Counted from the first letter of the stretch, positions 45,850 to 58,018 are shown. The stretch is 64,000 nucleotides of DNA from Rhizobium terricola (GCF_012927355.1 NZ_JABBGK010000002.1:62001-126000), one strand, 5' to 3'. Notes: generated by a model from the letters alone, not told the origin. Translations and numbers: made by a program.

Positions 45850-46320
45850 TCACCGCCCCTGCAGCAAGGCCTTGCCGAGATTGGGTTTCTTGAAGGGTTC
45901 CATGCCCTTGCGGGCGAGTTCGTCGGCGCGTTCGTTTTCCGGGTGACCCGCATGGCCCTTGACCCAGTGCCACTTGACCTTGTGCCGCTGGTTGGCGGCG
46001 TCGAGCTGCTGCCAGAGTTCGCCGTTCTTGACCGGCTTCTTGTCGGCGGTCCGCCAGCCGTTCTTCTTCCAGCCGAAGATCCACTTCGAAATACCGTCCA
46101 TGACATATTTGCTGTCGGTGTGGAGGTCGATCTCACACTGCGACTTCAGCGCGTTCAGCGCCTCGATCGCCGCCATCAGCTCCATGCGGTTGTTGGTCGT
46201 TTCGGCCTCGCCGCCGAACAGCTCCTTCTCCACCTCGCCATAGCGAAGGATCGCACCCCAGCCGCCGGGTCCGGGATTGCCGGAGCAGGCGCCGTCGGTA
46301 AAGATGTCAACATGCTTCAT
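45850..46320 (-). CDS. rnhA: Ribonuclease HI
   Basis: Product of 156 aa. It cuts the RNA strand of RNA:DNA hybrids (primers, R-loops). Catalytic residues Asp9 ([17 protein letters not shown]), Glu47 ([13 protein letters not shown]), Asp69 (DLHTDSKYV) and the final Asp in [11 protein letters not shown] are all present, as is the basic protrusion [18 protein letters not shown] that marks the E. coli type. The ATG overlaps the stop codon of thrB (ATGA at 46317-46320), so the two are translated together. I know thrB-rnhA as a regular pair in rhizobia. No special regulation visible. Confidence 0.97.
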   Translation of the reverse strand: MKHVDIFTDGACSGNPGPGGWGAILRYGEVEKELFGGEAETTNNRMELMAAIEALNALKSQCEIDLHTDSKYVMDGISKWIFGWKKNGWRTADKKPVKNGELWQQLDAANQRHKVKWHWVKGHAGHPENERADELARKGMEPFKKPNLGKALLQGR

Positions 46321-47282
46321 AGGGTAAGCCCGTATTCGGCGCTGGAGCGCACCTGGCGATGGAACCGTAGCTTCTTCAGGTATTCCAGCGGATCCTTCTT
46401 GACCACCAGCGCACCGGCCGGCGTGGTCAGCCAGTCGTAGAGACGGGTGAGGAAGAAGCGCAGCGCCGAACCGCGGGCGAGGATCGGCAGTGCCTCGATC
46501 TCGGCGAGCCCGAGCGGGCGGATCTGCTGGTAGCCCTCGATCATCGCCATGCCCTTGGTGATGTTGTAGGCGCCGTCCTTCTCGAAGCACCAGGCATTGA
46601 GGCAGATCGACAGATCATAGGCGAGGAAGTCGTTGCAGGCGAAATAGAAGTCGATGAGACCCGACAGATCGTCGCCGAGGAAGAAGACGTTGTCGGGGAA
46701 GAGATCGGCATGGATGACGCCTTCCGGCAGGCTCTTCGGCCAATGCTGGGCGAGGAAGGAAATCTCGCTGCCGACTTCGAGTTCGAGCCCCTGCTCGACC
46801 TCGTCGGCGCGGTCCTTCGACTTGGCCCAGAGCGTCTTCCAGCCTTCGAGCGACAGTGCGTTCGGGCGCTTCAGTTCAAAGCCTTCGCCGGCGACATGCA
46901 TTGCCGCCAGCGCCTTGCCGACCTCGCGGCAATGCCGTGCTTCCGGCTTCCTCAACCACATGCCTTCGAGGAAGGAGATGAGCGCCGCCGGCCGGCCGGA
47001 AAGCTCTCCGAGCAGCGCGCCGTCGCGGCGCGGCAGAGGCAGCGGGCAGGAAAGCCCGCGGTCGGCCAGGTGATGCATCAGGCCGAGGAAGAACGGAAGG
47101 TCGTTCTTCTCGACCCGCTTTTCGTAGAGCGTCAGGATCAGCGGCGACTTCGAGGTGTGCAGCAGGAAGTTCGAGTTCTCGACGCCCTCGGCGATGCCCT
47201 TGTAGGACAGCAATTCACCGGCATCATATTGCGCCAGGAAGGCCTTGAGATCGACTTCGTTGATGTCGGTGTAGACTGCCAC
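46317..47282 (-). CDS. thrB: Homoserine kinase (ThrB, APH-fold type)
   Basis: Product of 321 aa. The start GTG at 47282 gives [20 protein letters not shown], the usual N-terminus of rhizobial ThrB with GGGAA before it; a longer version to 47306 is less likely. It phosphorylates homoserine, giving the substrate of ThrC. This is the aminoglycoside-phosphotransferase-fold type: Brenner motif HADLFPDN and the metal-binding Asp in GLIDFYFAC. It is coupled to rnhA by overlapping stop and start. Usually ispH lies directly upstream; here a GGDEF-EAL gene on the other strand and a tandem repeat separate them. Confidence 0.97.
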   Translation of the reverse strand: MAVYTDINEVDLKAFLAQYDAGELLSYKGIAEGVENSNFLLHTSKSPLILTLYEKRVEKNDLPFFLGLMHHLADRGLSCPLPLPRRDGALLGELSGRPAALISFLEGMWLRKPEARHCREVGKALAAMHVAGEGFELKRPNALSLEGWKTLWAKSKDRADEVEQGLELEVGSEISFLAQHWPKSLPEGVIHADLFPDNVFFLGDDLSGLIDFYFACNDFLAYDLSICLNAWCFEKDGAYNITKGMAMIEGYQQIRPLGLAEIEALPILARGSALRFFLTRLYDWLTTPAGALVVKKDPLEYLKKLRFHRQVRSSAEYGLTL

Positions 47283-47548
47283 TTCGATTTTCCCGCGATC
47301 GCTCAAAACATGCTTCGACTATGGCCCAAGCCATACAGCGGGGAAAAGCGGAGTGCCAGTGCCTGTGCGACATCGGGCACAGGAATTGGGCGCGACCACC
47401 ACCCAATCCGGTGAACCAGCGTGAGCGAACCACATGCCCTGCTCGCGGTCGTCTCCGCCGTGTCGAAACACAACAATCAAGAGTGGAAACTTCACGATTT
47501 TCTAATATTGAATAGACTAGGCTGCCACGTTCCGAGGGGCTATTCCGG

Positions 47549-49264
47549 ATGTCAGGCATGGGTTTTCCAGAGGGTATCAGAATCGCGAGCCACTTCGCCT
47601 CGACGATGCAGCTCGCCCTCGTGGCGGCAGACAGCGAAGGTCGCATACGCTTCGCCAACAAGGCCTTCTGCGAGATGTTCGGTTATGACGTCGCACAACT
47701 CCTCGGCGAATCGCTTCTCGTCATCATCCCGCAACGACTGCGCGGCGCCCATGTCGCGGGAATGGCCAATATCGCGGCCGGCTCCAGGCCCGGGCGCGGC
47801 GCAAAACCGGTCGAGGTCTCTGCCCTGAAGAGCGATGGCAGCGAGTTTCCGATCGAGATCACCCTTGCGACCTGGAAGGACTCGGACGGCTTCTGGGCGG
47901 GGGCCACCATCCGCGACATTTCGGAAAGGCGAGAACGCGACGCCCGATTGATGCGCCTTGCCTCGCACGACACCCTCACCGGCCTGCAGAACCGGCACGA
48001 ATTCATGTCGGGGCTCAACCAGATGCTGGCCGCAGGCTCGGCGTGCTCGCTGATCCTCCTGGATCTGGACGGCTTCAAGGAGGTCAACGATACCCATGGC
48101 CATGTGATGGGAGACAGCCTGCTCCAGGCGGTCGGCGTCCGGCTTCCCTATCTTCTGGGCGACGATGCCACGGTGGCGAGACTGGGCGGTGACGAATTCG
48201 CCATCCTTCTCGCGAACTGCGCAAACGCGTCGACTGCGGAGACAGAGGCCAGCCGCATCCTGCAGGCGTTCCGCAAGCCGTTCAGCCTGGGCGGACTGGA
48301 ACTCGAACTCAGCACCAGCATCGGAATAGCACTGTCGCCGGTTCACGGCAGCGAGGCGGAAGAGCTCGTGGCGTCCGCCGATTTTGCGCTTTACCGGGCC
48401 AAGGCGCACGGGGGGCGGTGTTACCGTATCTTCGAGCCGTCCATGCGCAGCGAAAGCCAGGCGCACAGGATCATGCGCGACGATTTGCGACGGGCCTTGC
48501 GCAACGGCGAGCTGGAACTCTACTACCAGCCGCAGGTCGAACTCACCTCGCACAAGGTCGTGGGTTTCGAGGCCCTGATCCGCTGGAACCATCCGGAACG
48601 CGGCCTGCTCCTTCCCGGGGACTTTCTCCCATCGCTCGAACAGAGTTCGCTGGCCAAGGAGATCGGCTGGTGGACGATCGACGAGGCCTGCCGGTTTGCC
48701 GCGGCAGTCAATGGCGGCGGCACGGAATACAAGATCGCGGTCAACCTGTTCGCCCAGCAGTTTCGTGCGCCGAACCTCCTGAACAAGGTCGAGGAGGCCC
48801 TGGCGCGTCACCGGATCGCGCCTGGCTGCCTCGAACTCGAGGTTACCGAGGAGGTGACGCTCAACGACTATGAGGCCAGCCTGGAGACGTTGGCGGCAAT
48901 CCGTGAAATCGGGGTCGGGGTCGGTTTCGACGATTTCGGCACGGGCTATGCCTCCTTGAGCTCCCTGCAGAAATATCCGCTCACAACGCTCAAGATCGAT
49001 CGCTGCTTCATTCGAGACATCGAGACACGAACATCAGATGCCGCGATCACGCGTGCACTCGTGGCAATGAGCCGCGACATGGGGCTCAAGACGGTCGCGG
49101 AAGGGATAGAAACCAAGGCGCAGGAAGCTGTGCTGATCGAGATGGGGTGCCCCGAGGGCCAGGGCTATCTCTATGGCCGCCCCTTGCGGGAACAGGACGC
49201 GATCGCCCTCGTCGGTGACCCGGACGTCCAGGGCGAAGACCGCAGGATGGCCGGGACCCAATAG
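47549..49264 (+). CDS. PAS-GGDEF-EAL c-di-GMP protein
   Basis: Product of 571 aa, cytosolic. PAS domain (about residues 12-130: FASTMQLALVAADSEGRIRF; TIRDISERR), then GGDEF domain with intact GGDEF (RLGGDEFAILL) and EAL domain starting FEALIRWNHPERG with EVTEEVTLNDYEAS and DDFGTGYASLSSL. All key residues are present, so it may both make and break c-di-GMP, with PAS deciding which. It lies on the opposite strand to the surrounding thrB and ispH and is immediately followed by 91-bp tandem repeats. AT-rich DNA with TAATAT (47503-47508) is upstream. This looks like an insertion between operon genes. Confidence 0.95.
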   Translation: MSGMGFPEGIRIASHFASTMQLALVAADSEGRIRFANKAFCEMFGYDVAQLLGESLLVIIPQRLRGAHVAGMANIAAGSRPGRGAKPVEVSALKSDGSEFPIEITLATWKDSDGFWAGATIRDISERRERDARLMRLASHDTLTGLQNRHEFMSGLNQMLAAGSACSLILLDLDGFKEVNDTHGHVMGDSLLQAVGVRLPYLLGDDATVARLGGDEFAILLANCANASTAETEASRILQAFRKPFSLGGLELELSTSIGIALSPVHGSEAEELVASADFALYRAKAHGGRCYRIFEPSMRSESQAHRIMRDDLRRALRNGELELYYQPQVELTSHKVVGFEALIRWNHPERGLLLPGDFLPSLEQSSLAKEIGWWTIDEACRFAAAVNGGGTEYKIAVNLFAQQFRAPNLLNKVEEALARHRIAPGCLELEVTEEVTLNDYEASLETLAAIREIGVGVGFDDFGTGYASLSSLQKYPLTTLKIDRCFIRDIETRTSDAAITRALVAMSRDMGLKTVAEGIETKAQEAVLIEMGCPEGQGYLYGRPLREQDAIALVGDPDVQGEDRRMAGTQ

Positions 49265-49340
49265 TTTCGGCGCCCAGCTTCTTGCTCTCAGCGTCTCCTG
49301 CCGGCGCTTCGCTCGGGCTGAGCGCGTTCGGCCGCTCCCT

Positions 49341-49610
49341 GCCGGCCCGTCGCTTGGGCTCCGGGCGTTCGACGCTAGAAACGATTCACTGGATCGTTTT
49401 TCCGAGCCCGCTTCGCGCGCTCGGCCGCCTAGCCGGCCCGTCGCTCAGGCTCCGGGCGTTCGACGCTAGAAACGATTCACCGGATCGTTTCTCCGAGCCC
49501 GCTTCGCGCGCTCGGCCGCCTAGCCGGCCCGTCGCTCAGGCTCCGGGCGTTCGACGCTAGAAACGATTCACCGGATCGTTTCTCCGAGCCCGCTTCGCGC
49601 GCTCGGCCGC
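49341..49610. repeat. 91-bp tandem repeat, three copies
   Basis: Copies at 49341-49431, 49432-49522 and 49523-49610. Copies 2 and 3 are identical over 88 nt; copy 1 differs at 4 positions. Each begins GCCGGCCCGTCGCT and contains the hairpin GAAACGAT-TCACCGG-ATCGTTTC and a GAGC...GCTC stem. In copy 1 the outer pair is G-T instead of G-C, so the stem survives. The period is not a multiple of 3, so it is not coding. A diverged partial copy lies at 49301-49340. The array ends 3 nt before the ispH stop codon. Confidence 0.9.
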
Positions 49611-49613
49611 GTC

Positions 49614-50621
49614 TCACCCATTCACCCAGGCCATGTCTTCGCGGGTGAGCTCGACGTCGCGCAGTTCGCGGTTGACGAGGAAATGCTCGTTTTCCTCGGC
49701 CGTGATGGCCAGTTCGACCTTGGCATCGAAACGCAGGCGGAAGGCTTCGATGATCTCGTCGACGATGACCTCCGGCGCGGACGCCCCGGCAGAGATACCG
49801 AGCACGCCGATCCGGCCAATGGCGTCCCAGTCGATCTCGGAGGCGCGCTGCACCAGCATGGACCGCGTGGCGCCGGCACGGAGGGCCACCTCGACGAGGC
49901 GCTTGGAGTTGGAGGAGTTGGGAGCGCCGACGACGATGAACAGGTCGCAGCCGGGCGCTGCGGCCTTCACCGCTTCCTGCCGGTTGGTCGTGGCATAGCA
50001 GATCGAATCGGCGGAGGGGGCCGTGAGGTTCGGGAAGCGCTCCTGAAGCTTGGCGATCACACCGGCCGTGTCATCGACGGACAGCGTGGTCTGGGTGACG
50101 AAACCGAGATTGTCCGGGTCGGTGGGCGTGTAGGCCTCGGCATCCTCGACGGTCTCGACGAGCGAAACCGAACCCTCGGGCAACTGCCCCATGGTGCCGA
50201 TCACTTCGGGGTGGCCGGCATGGCCGATCAGGATCACGTGGCGGCCGAGGCGTTGATGGCGCATGGCCTGCTTGTGGACCTTCGAGACCAGCGGACACGT
50301 CGCATCGAGGTAGAAGAGGTTGCGGCTTTCGGCATCCTCGGGCACCGACTTCGGCACGCCATGGGCGGAAAAGACCACCGGCTGCTCGCGATGCTCGACG
50401 GGGATCTCGTCCAGTTCCTCGACGAAGATCGCGCCCTTGGCCTCCAGCCCCTCGACCACATAACGATTGTGGACGATCTCGTGACGAACATAGACCGGCG
50501 CCCCGAAGCGCTTGAGCGCCAGCACGACGATCTGGATGGCGCGGTCGACGCCGGCGCAGAAACCGCGCGGGCCGCAAAGCCGGATCGTCAGTTGCGGTCG
50601 GGGGGAAGTCTCGTTCATCAT
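49614..50621 (-). CDS. ispH: 4-hydroxy-3-methylbut-2-enyl diphosphate reductase
   Basis: Product of 335 aa (ATG at 50621 or 50618). Last enzyme of the non-mevalonate isoprenoid pathway, reducing HMBPP to IPP and DMAPP with a [4Fe-4S] cluster. Cluster cysteines are in [25 protein letters not shown] and [13 protein letters not shown]; the family residues [10 protein letters not shown] and SAHGVP are also present. Usually part of ispH-thrB-rnhA in rhizobia, here separated from thrB. The 91-bp repeats touch its 3' end. The DUF1304 gene ends just 3-6 nt before its start, so both may share an mRNA. Confidence 0.97.
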   Translation of the reverse strand: MMNETSPRPQLTIRLCGPRGFCAGVDRAIQIVVLALKRFGAPVYVRHEIVHNRYVVEGLEAKGAIFVEELDEIPVEHREQPVVFSAHGVPKSVPEDAESRNLFYLDATCPLVSKVHKQAMRHQRLGRHVILIGHAGHPEVIGTMGQLPEGSVSLVETVEDAEAYTPTDPDNLGFVTQTTLSVDDTAGVIAKLQERFPNLTAPSADSICYATTNRQEAVKAAAPGCDLFIVVGAPNSSNSKRLVEVALRAGATRSMLVQRASEIDWDAIGRIGVLGISAGASAPEVIVDEIIEAFRLRFDAKVELAITAEENEHFLVNRELRDVELTREDMAWVNG

Positions 50622-50624
50622 CAA

Positions 50625-50990
50625 TCAGCCAGCCAGCAGTACCAGGATCAGTGCAAGGACGGCGGGAAGAGCCTGGATGAAGAGGATCTTCCGCGAGGCC
50701 GTCGCGCTACCATATAGGCCGGCGACGAACACACATCCAAGGAAAAAGAGCTTCAGCTGAAATGCGAAGCCCGCATCCGGCTGGATGAGCGACCAGCCGA
50801 GACCAAGGGCGAGGAAGCCGTTGTAGAGGCCCTGGTTGGCGGCGAGCACCTTCGTCGCCTCGGCCTGCGGCGGCTTCATCCCGAAGGCCTTGAGACCCGC
50901 CGGCCTGGTCCAGAGAAACATCTCGAGGACCAGGATATAGACGTGCTCGATCGCCACCAGGGCGACCAGAAGATCGGCAAGAAGTTTCAT
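50625..50990 (-). CDS. DUF1304 membrane protein
   Basis: Product of 121 aa with four membrane spans. MKLLADLLVALVAIEHVYILVLEMFLWTRPAGLKAFGM is the typical DUF1304 start, followed by ANQGLYNGFLALGLGW, LKLFFLGCVFVAGLYGSAT and a final span. The family has no assigned function. The stop is immediately before ispH on the same strand, and SURF1 is 84 nt upstream, so it could belong to the tail of the cytochrome oxidase group or be the head of an ispH unit. No catalytic residues are recognisable. Inner-membrane location is clear. Confidence 0.9.
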   Translation of the reverse strand: MKLLADLLVALVAIEHVYILVLEMFLWTRPAGLKAFGMKPPQAEATKVLAANQGLYNGFLALGLGWSLIQPDAGFAFQLKLFFLGCVFVAGLYGSATASRKILFIQALPAVLALILVLLAG

Positions 50991-51073
50991 CTGTTGTCCT
51001 CCGGGCGTCGCAGCGCGCCCTCTCTTTTCAAGCGTCCGCCGCCAACCCGGGCGACGTGGCCCGCCGGCAGTGG

Positions 51074-51826
51074 TCAGGATTTCCGGCGCAGCAGCGCGTA
51101 GCCGGCGACGCCGGCGAGCGCGAGCGCCAGGCCGTACCAGGTGATGGCGTATTGCAGGTGACTGTTGGGCAAGTCGATCTCGGTGACGCCACCCTGCGGC
51201 ATGCCGCCGGGAACCGGGGTCGCATCCGCGTCGAGGAAGAAGGGCAGCACCTTGTCGAGCGGAAGGCCCGTGCTCGCCGCCATGCGGTCGAGGTCCTTCC
51301 AGTAGAAGATGTTCTTGACCTCGTCATTATCGGGCACCAGCGACGACGGCTTTTCCGCAAGCCGTGCGCGGGCCAGCCCCTCGACCGTCTGCTCACCCTG
51401 CAACTGGCCTTCCGGCCGCTTGAGGGGGTCCTTCAGCTCGTAGGGTACAAAACCGCGATTGACGAAGAGATAGCCACCGTCGGCAAGCTGCAGGGGCGTG
51501 TAGACGTAGAAACCGGCGCGTCCGCGGAAGGTGGCGAGGAAGTGGCGCTCCTTGTCGTGGAGATAGGTCCCCTTGGCCTCGGCCGCACGGTAGTCGACGT
51601 CGCCTCCCTTGGCGGCCAAGGCCTCCAGCCCGACGAGATCGAGCGGCGCGGCATGGCGGCGCTCGTCGATGTCGGCGATCAGCGCCTCCTTCCACTGCAG
51701 GCGCTTCACCTGCCAGGTACCGAGCGACAGGAGGATCGCCATCGCGACCGGAAACAGCACGATCGCGAGCCAGAAGCGCAGGCCGCGCTTGCCGGGCGTC
51801 ACGCCGGTGCCTTCGCCGTCAGCCAC
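51074..51826 (-). CDS. SURF1 family cytochrome oxidase assembly protein
   Basis: Product of 250 aa, membrane span near each end with a periplasmic domain between: GLRFWLAIVLFPVAMAILLSLGTWQVKRLQWKEALI, GFYVYTPLQLADGGYLFVNRGFVP and the C-terminal LQYAITWYGLALALAGVAGYALLRRK. SURF1 helps insert haem a into subunit I of aa3-type oxidase. This fits its place after the cta genes. It begins within the last 8 nt of the DUF983 gene, so they are coupled. A hairpin terminator separates these two from ctaE, so they may have a further promoter or rely on read-through. Confidence 0.95.
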   Translation of the reverse strand: MADGEGTGVTPGKRGLRFWLAIVLFPVAMAILLSLGTWQVKRLQWKEALIADIDERRHAAPLDLVGLEALAAKGGDVDYRAAEAKGTYLHDKERHFLATFRGRAGFYVYTPLQLADGGYLFVNRGFVPYELKDPLKRPEGQLQGEQTVEGLARARLAEKPSSLVPDNDEVKNIFYWKDLDRMAASTGLPLDKVLPFFLDADATPVPGGMPQGGVTEIDLPNSHLQYAITWYGLALALAGVAGYALLRRKS

Positions 51827-52202
51827 GGTCGATCGTCCCCTGGGACGCCTTGTTGCGGTATTGCAGGGCGACCAGCATGGCCTTGATGGTGCGCAGTAGC
51901 CAGAGCGAGACGAAGATGGCCATCGGGCCGAACAGCACGAAATGCAGCCAGACCGGCGGCTGGTAGGTGATCTCGGTCCACACGGCGAGGCCGACGACGA
52001 GAAAGTCCGCGAGCAGGATCACGAAGATCGCCGGTCCGTCCCCGGAATCGGCGAAGGAATAGTCCAGTCCGCAATTGCTGCAGCGGGGCTTGATCTTGGT
52101 AAGGCCGTCGAACAGGCGCCCCTGGCCGCAGCGCGGGCAGGATGCCGTCAGGCCCGCCTTGACCGGATCGACGGGGGCGAAATGCGCATTGTCTTGGTTC
52201 AT
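51819..52202 (-). CDS. DUF983 zinc-ribbon membrane protein
   Basis: Product of 127 aa. The start at 52202 is chosen since GAAGGAA lies 6 nt upstream. The zinc ribbon CPRCGQGRLFDGLTKIKPRCSNC is followed by LDYSFADSGDGPAIFVILLADFLVVG, the DUF983 core with two membrane spans. The family is found next to SURF1 and cytochrome oxidase genes in alphaproteobacteria and may take part in copper or haem handling of the oxidase, although this is not proven. Overlaps SURF1 by 8 nt and lies after the terminator of ctaE. Confidence 0.9.
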   Translation of the reverse strand: MNQDNAHFAPVDPVKAGLTASCPRCGQGRLFDGLTKIKPRCSNCGLDYSFADSGDGPAIFVILLADFLVVGLAVWTEITYQPPVWLHFVLFGPMAIFVSLWLLRTIKAMLVALQYRNKASQGTIDRG

Positions 52203-52332
52203 CGTCATTTCCTTCGCATAGGCACGGCAGACCTTCGTCGCCAAAGCTCACACCAGCTATAGACCCGACTTGGCAAACCGCAAATGCGACACACTGCTGC
52301 GTGTGATGGTCCCGAGCTGCCATTCAAATGAA

Positions 52333-52356
52333 GAACGGCGCCCGGAGGCGCCGTTC
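52333..52356 (-). terminator. Terminator downstream of ctaE
   Basis: Perfect 10-bp stem GAACGGCGCC/GGCGCCGTTC with a 4-nt loop; read on the minus strand it is followed by TTCATTTG. It lies 20 nt after the ctaE stop and probably ends most oxidase operon transcripts. Confidence 0.8.
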
Positions 52357-52376
52357 GGATCTCGAAAGTCGATCGC

Positions 52377-53255
52377 TCAGCCGTGGGCGAGCGGTGCGCC
52401 CCAACCACCCCAGATGTAGATGGAGAAGAAGAGGAAGAGCCAGACCACGTCAACGAAATGCCAGTACCAGGCGGCGGCTTCGAAGCCGAAGTGCTGCTTC
52501 GGGGTGAAGTCGCCCTTCAGCGCGCGCAGCAGGCAGACGATCAGGAAAATCGTGCCGACGAGCACGTGGAAACCGTGGAAACCGGTCGCCATGAAGAAGG
52601 TCGCGCCGTAGATGCTTTCCTTGAAGCCGAACGGAGCGTGCGCGTATTCGTAACCCTGGACGAAGGAGAACAGGATGCCGAGCACAACCGTCAGGGCCAG
52701 ACCGTTGATCAGACCCTTGCGGTCGCCATGCAGCAGCGCATGGTGAGCCCAGGTCACGCAGGTGCCGGACAGGAGCAGGATGATGGTGTTGTAGAGCGGC
52801 AGGTGCCACGGATCGAGGACTTCAATGCCCTTCGGCGGCCACTGGCCACCGGTGAACTCGACGCGGCTCGCCTGGATCGCTTCGTTGGCGAAGAGGCTGG
52901 CGTCGAAGAAGGCCCAGAACCAGGCAACGAAGAACATCACTTCGGAAGCGATGAACATGATCATGCCGTAGCGCAGGTGGAGCGACACGACGCGGGTATG
53001 GGCGCCTTCGTGGGCTTCCTTGATGGTGTCCGCCCACCAGCCGATCATCGTGTAGAGGATGATTGCGAGGCCGATGTAGAACAGCCACGGATTCGCCAGC
53101 TCGAGGCCGAACAGCTCGAAGGAGCCGCCGGCGAGATAGCGCATGTAGGCCACGCCACCGAAGGTGATGATGAACGCGCCGATCGCGGCCAGCAGCGGCC
53201 ACGGGCTCGGATCGATGATGTGGTAGTCGTGATTCTTCTGATGCGCTTCGGCCAT
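52377..53255 (-). CDS. ctaE: Cytochrome c oxidase subunit III
   Basis: Product of 292 aa with seven membrane spans. Family marks: [56 protein letters not shown], then [16 protein letters not shown] and the closing [19 protein letters not shown]. The subunit stabilises the aa3 oxidase, which passes electrons from cytochrome c to O2 and pumps protons. It is the last gene before the terminator in the group ctaC, ctaD, ctaB, coxF, ctaG, ctaE, with a 57-nt gap to ctaG. High conservation suggests a functional enzyme. Confidence 0.97.
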   Translation of the reverse strand: MAEAHQKNHDYHIIDPSPWPLLAAIGAFIITFGGVAYMRYLAGGSFELFGLELANPWLFYIGLAIILYTMIGWWADTIKEAHEGAHTRVVSLHLRYGMIMFIASEVMFFVAWFWAFFDASLFANEAIQASRVEFTGGQWPPKGIEVLDPWHLPLYNTIILLLSGTCVTWAHHALLHGDRKGLINGLALTVVLGILFSFVQGYEYAHAPFGFKESIYGATFFMATGFHGFHVLVGTIFLIVCLLRALKGDFTPKQHFGFEAAAWYWHFVDVVWLFLFFSIYIWGGWGAPLAHG

Positions 53256-53312
53256 GTCAGCAATCCCCGAATGTCAAATTTCCCTGGAGCCCGGCGGACC
53301 GGACTCCTCCTC

Positions 53313-53918
53313 TCAAAGTTTCGGCTGTCCCTCACCCGCCGCCGGCAAGGATGCCACCGGCTTCTCCCCCTCATGCGGATAGAAGGTGTAGGACAGCGTG
53401 ATCGTTCCGATATCCTTCGTCTCGACGGCGTCTTTAATGGCCGGATCGATGAAGAAGACGACCGGCATTTCCAGGCTCTCGCCGGGCTTCAGCTCGGTTT
53501 CGGTGAAGCAGAAGCACTGGACCTTGTTGAAATAGGCCGCAGCTTCCATCGGCGTGACGTTGAACACTGCCTGCCCCTTGGTGGCATAGGGCGAGCGGTT
53601 CGTCGCGGTGTAGTTGATCTGGACAGTTTCGCCGATTTTCGGCTCGACCGCGCGATCGACCGGCTTGAACTCCCAGTTGAGGCCCGACGACACGTTGGCG
53701 TCGAAGGTGACCTTGATGGTCTTGTCGAGAATGACGGTCGAGGCCTGTTCGACGCGCTGGGTGGTCCCGTTATAGCCGGTCACCTGGCAGAACAGCCGAT
53801 AGAGCGGTGCGGAAGCAAAGGCGACGCCGAGCATGCAGCCGACAAAGGCGACGCATGCAGCAAGGATGGTCACGTTGCCGCGCCGCCTGTCCTTCGTATC
53901 GCTGGTCATCATTGCCAC
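53313..53918 (-). CDS. ctaG: Cytochrome c oxidase assembly protein CtaG (Cox11-like)
   Basis: Product of about 201 aa. The GTG at 53918 has GGAGAG 7 nt upstream; the ATGs at 53912 and 53909 are other options. One N-terminal membrane span ([39 protein letters not shown]) and a periplasmic domain with the copper-binding motif CFCFTE. It delivers copper to the CuB site of subunit I. This is the Cox11-type CtaG, not the multi-span CtaG of Bacillus. It lies 17 nt after the coxF gene and 57 nt before ctaE. Confidence 0.95.
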   Translation of the reverse strand: MAMMTSDTKDRRRGNVTILAACVAFVGCMLGVAFASAPLYRLFCQVTGYNGTTQRVEQASTVILDKTIKVTFDANVSSGLNWEFKPVDRAVEPKIGETVQINYTATNRSPYATKGQAVFNVTPMEAAAYFNKVQCFCFTETELKPGESLEMPVVFFIDPAIKDAVETKDIGTITLSYTFYPHEGEKPVASLPAAGEGQPKL

Positions 53919-53935
53919 GGTGCTGCTCTCCGCTC

Positions 53936-54073
53936 TCACTGGCCCACGTTGCCGATCTTGATCAGCGTCACGGCATAGAAGATGACGACCAGCCCGGCGA
54001 GTACCAGTCCGAGCGCGATGTTGCGGCCGCGGCGCGACTTCTTCTGCGCGTCGTTGAGCTTGACGGTTTCCAT
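53936..54073 (-). CDS. coxF: Small membrane protein CoxF
   Basis: Product of 45 aa: a basic N-terminus ([15 protein letters not shown]) and one membrane span ([23 protein letters not shown]). Small genes like this lie between ctaB and ctaG in most rhizobia and are annotated CoxF. Its start codon shares its A with the ctaB stop (TGATG), indicating coupled translation. It probably is a minor assembly factor or subunit of the aa3 oxidase (inference from place and conservation). Its reading frame is part of a much longer, meaningless open frame, so it is easily missed. Confidence 0.85.
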   Translation of the reverse strand: METVKLNDAQKKSRRGRNIALGLVLAGLVVIFYAVTLIKIGNVGQ

Positions 54074-55038
54074 CAGGCAGCACCTCCGAGGAGCGTCGCA
54101 AAACCTGCGACGTAGTGATCGACCAGCAGGCCCGAGAAGATGGCGAACAGGTAGAGGATCGAATAGGCGAACAGCTTCTTGGCCGGCACCATCTTCTGAT
54201 CGCCGTCGGGCATGCGCCAGACGGCGATGGAACAGATGACGAGCAGGACACCGAGCGCGCCGGCGAACACGCCGTAATAGACCGACGACAAGCCCGTGAC
54301 GCTCGGGATCACGGCGGTCACTGCGGTCAGCACCGCGTAAAGGGCGATCTGGCGCTTGGTGACGGTTTCGCCGGCGACGTTCGGCAGCATGGGCACGCCG
54401 ACCGAGCCGTAGTCGCGCATCTTGAAGAGGGCGAGCGCCCAGAAATGCGCCGGCGTCCACAGGAAGATGATCATGAACAGCACGATGCTGTCGAGCGATA
54501 CGCCGCCGGTGACGCAGGCCCAGCCGACCATGGGCGGGAAGGCGCCGGCAGCGCCGCCGATGACGATGTTCTGCGGCGTCGAGCGCTTCAGCCACATCGT
54601 GTAGACGACCGCGTAGAAGAAGATTGTGAAGGCGAGAAGGCCGGCGGCGAACCAGTTGACCGCCAGGCCGAGGATACCGACGGAGAAGACGGAGAGCACC
54701 AGACCGAAGCCTAGTGCTTCGGCAGGCTCGATCCGGCCGGCCGGAATGGGACGCGTGGCGGTTCGGGTCATGACCGCGTCGATGTCGGCGTCATACCACA
54801 TGTTCAGCGCGCCGGATGCGCCGGCGCCGACCGCGATGCAGAGAATGGCGATGAAGCCGATAACGGGATTGATGTGGCCGGGCGCGAGTACGAGGCCGGC
54901 AAAGGCAGTGAAGACGACGAGAGACATGACCCGCGGCTTCAGCAGCGCGAAGAAATCGCGCGCACCGGCTTCCGAAAGGCGGATCTCGCCCTCGAATCCG
55001 AGCGTTTCGCGATTGTCGATTACCGTCATTGTCTCCAT
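54073..55038 (-). CDS. ctaB: Protohaem IX farnesyltransferase (haem O synthase)
   Basis: Product of 321 aa (ATG at 55038; 55029 is an alternative with GGAG close). It adds farnesyl to haem b, making haem O, the precursor of haem A. The polyprenyltransferase family has about nine spans; the Asp-rich motifs are [15 protein letters not shown] and, in the later loop, [14 protein letters not shown]. The gene lies in the oxidase operon between ctaD and coxF. There is no ctaA (haem A synthase) in this window; it must lie elsewhere. Confidence 0.97.
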   Translation of the reverse strand: METMTVIDNRETLGFEGEIRLSEAGARDFFALLKPRVMSLVVFTAFAGLVLAPGHINPVIGFIAILCIAVGAGASGALNMWYDADIDAVMTRTATRPIPAGRIEPAEALGFGLVLSVFSVGILGLAVNWFAAGLLAFTIFFYAVVYTMWLKRSTPQNIVIGGAAGAFPPMVGWACVTGGVSLDSIVLFMIIFLWTPAHFWALALFKMRDYGSVGVPMLPNVAGETVTKRQIALYAVLTAVTAVIPSVTGLSSVYYGVFAGALGVLLVICSIAVWRMPDGDQKMVPAKKLFAYSILYLFAIFSGLLVDHYVAGFATLLGGAA

Positions 55039-55119
55039 CCCATCATTCTTGGTCTTTCCGGACGCCGCGCACCGATCGGGCGCGGCATCCGATTTTCATT
55101 CAGGTCGGATAGCCTGGCC

Positions 55120-57695
<2,576 letters not shown>

Positions 57696-58018
57696 GATTT
57701 CTCTCCCACAAGCGTTTGATCCAGATCAAATCAAACCGCAAAATCCATGCTATGCTCTGCGTTTAAAATCACAGATTGGCCGCAATCGCAATACATGCCG
57801 ACCCTTGGTAAGGTCGCATTTTTGCTCTTGGTCAATTCCGGACGCACTCTCCTCAACTCAGACCTGAAATCGCCCTCCCCCGGTTCACCGAACTGCGCCG
57901 ACGAAGCGCCTGGACCGTCCCAATTATGCCTTACTCGACTGGAAAAGACGCTCCGGGGCTTTCATTTTCCCCGCCCCGACGCCAAGAATGGCGGGGTGAT
58001 TCGATTTCAGAGGTACCC
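57696..58018. other. Divergent promoter region of ctaC and ialB
   Basis: About 320 nt. Next to ctaC is the FNR/FixK box. Near the other end, CCCCGACGCCA-AGAA-TGGCGGGG (57973-57996) forms a hairpin about 25 nt before the ialB start, possibly a 5'UTR structure. An open frame at 57747-58052 looks like chance. Confidence 0.5.
57716..57729. promoter_or_regulatory. FNR/FixK-type box upstream of ctaC
   Basis: TTGATCCAGATCAA is a perfect copy of the anaerobox TTGAT-N4-ATCAA, with its centre 28 nt before the ctaC start codon. So close to the gene, an FNR/FixK protein there would rather block than activate the aa3 oxidase under low oxygen (inference). Confidence 0.75.

Noticed and set aside
47224..47661. 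145-aa minus-strand frame upstream of thrB
   Set aside because: Overlaps the starts of thrB and the GGDEF-EAL gene and resembles no known protein.
49282..49560. Open frames across the 91-bp repeat
   Set aside because: The period is not a multiple of three; the same DNA is read in different frames in successive copies, so it is not a repeated protein.
49341..49610. CRISPR array
   Set aside because: Repeats of 91 bp are directly joined with no unique spacers and no cas genes are near.
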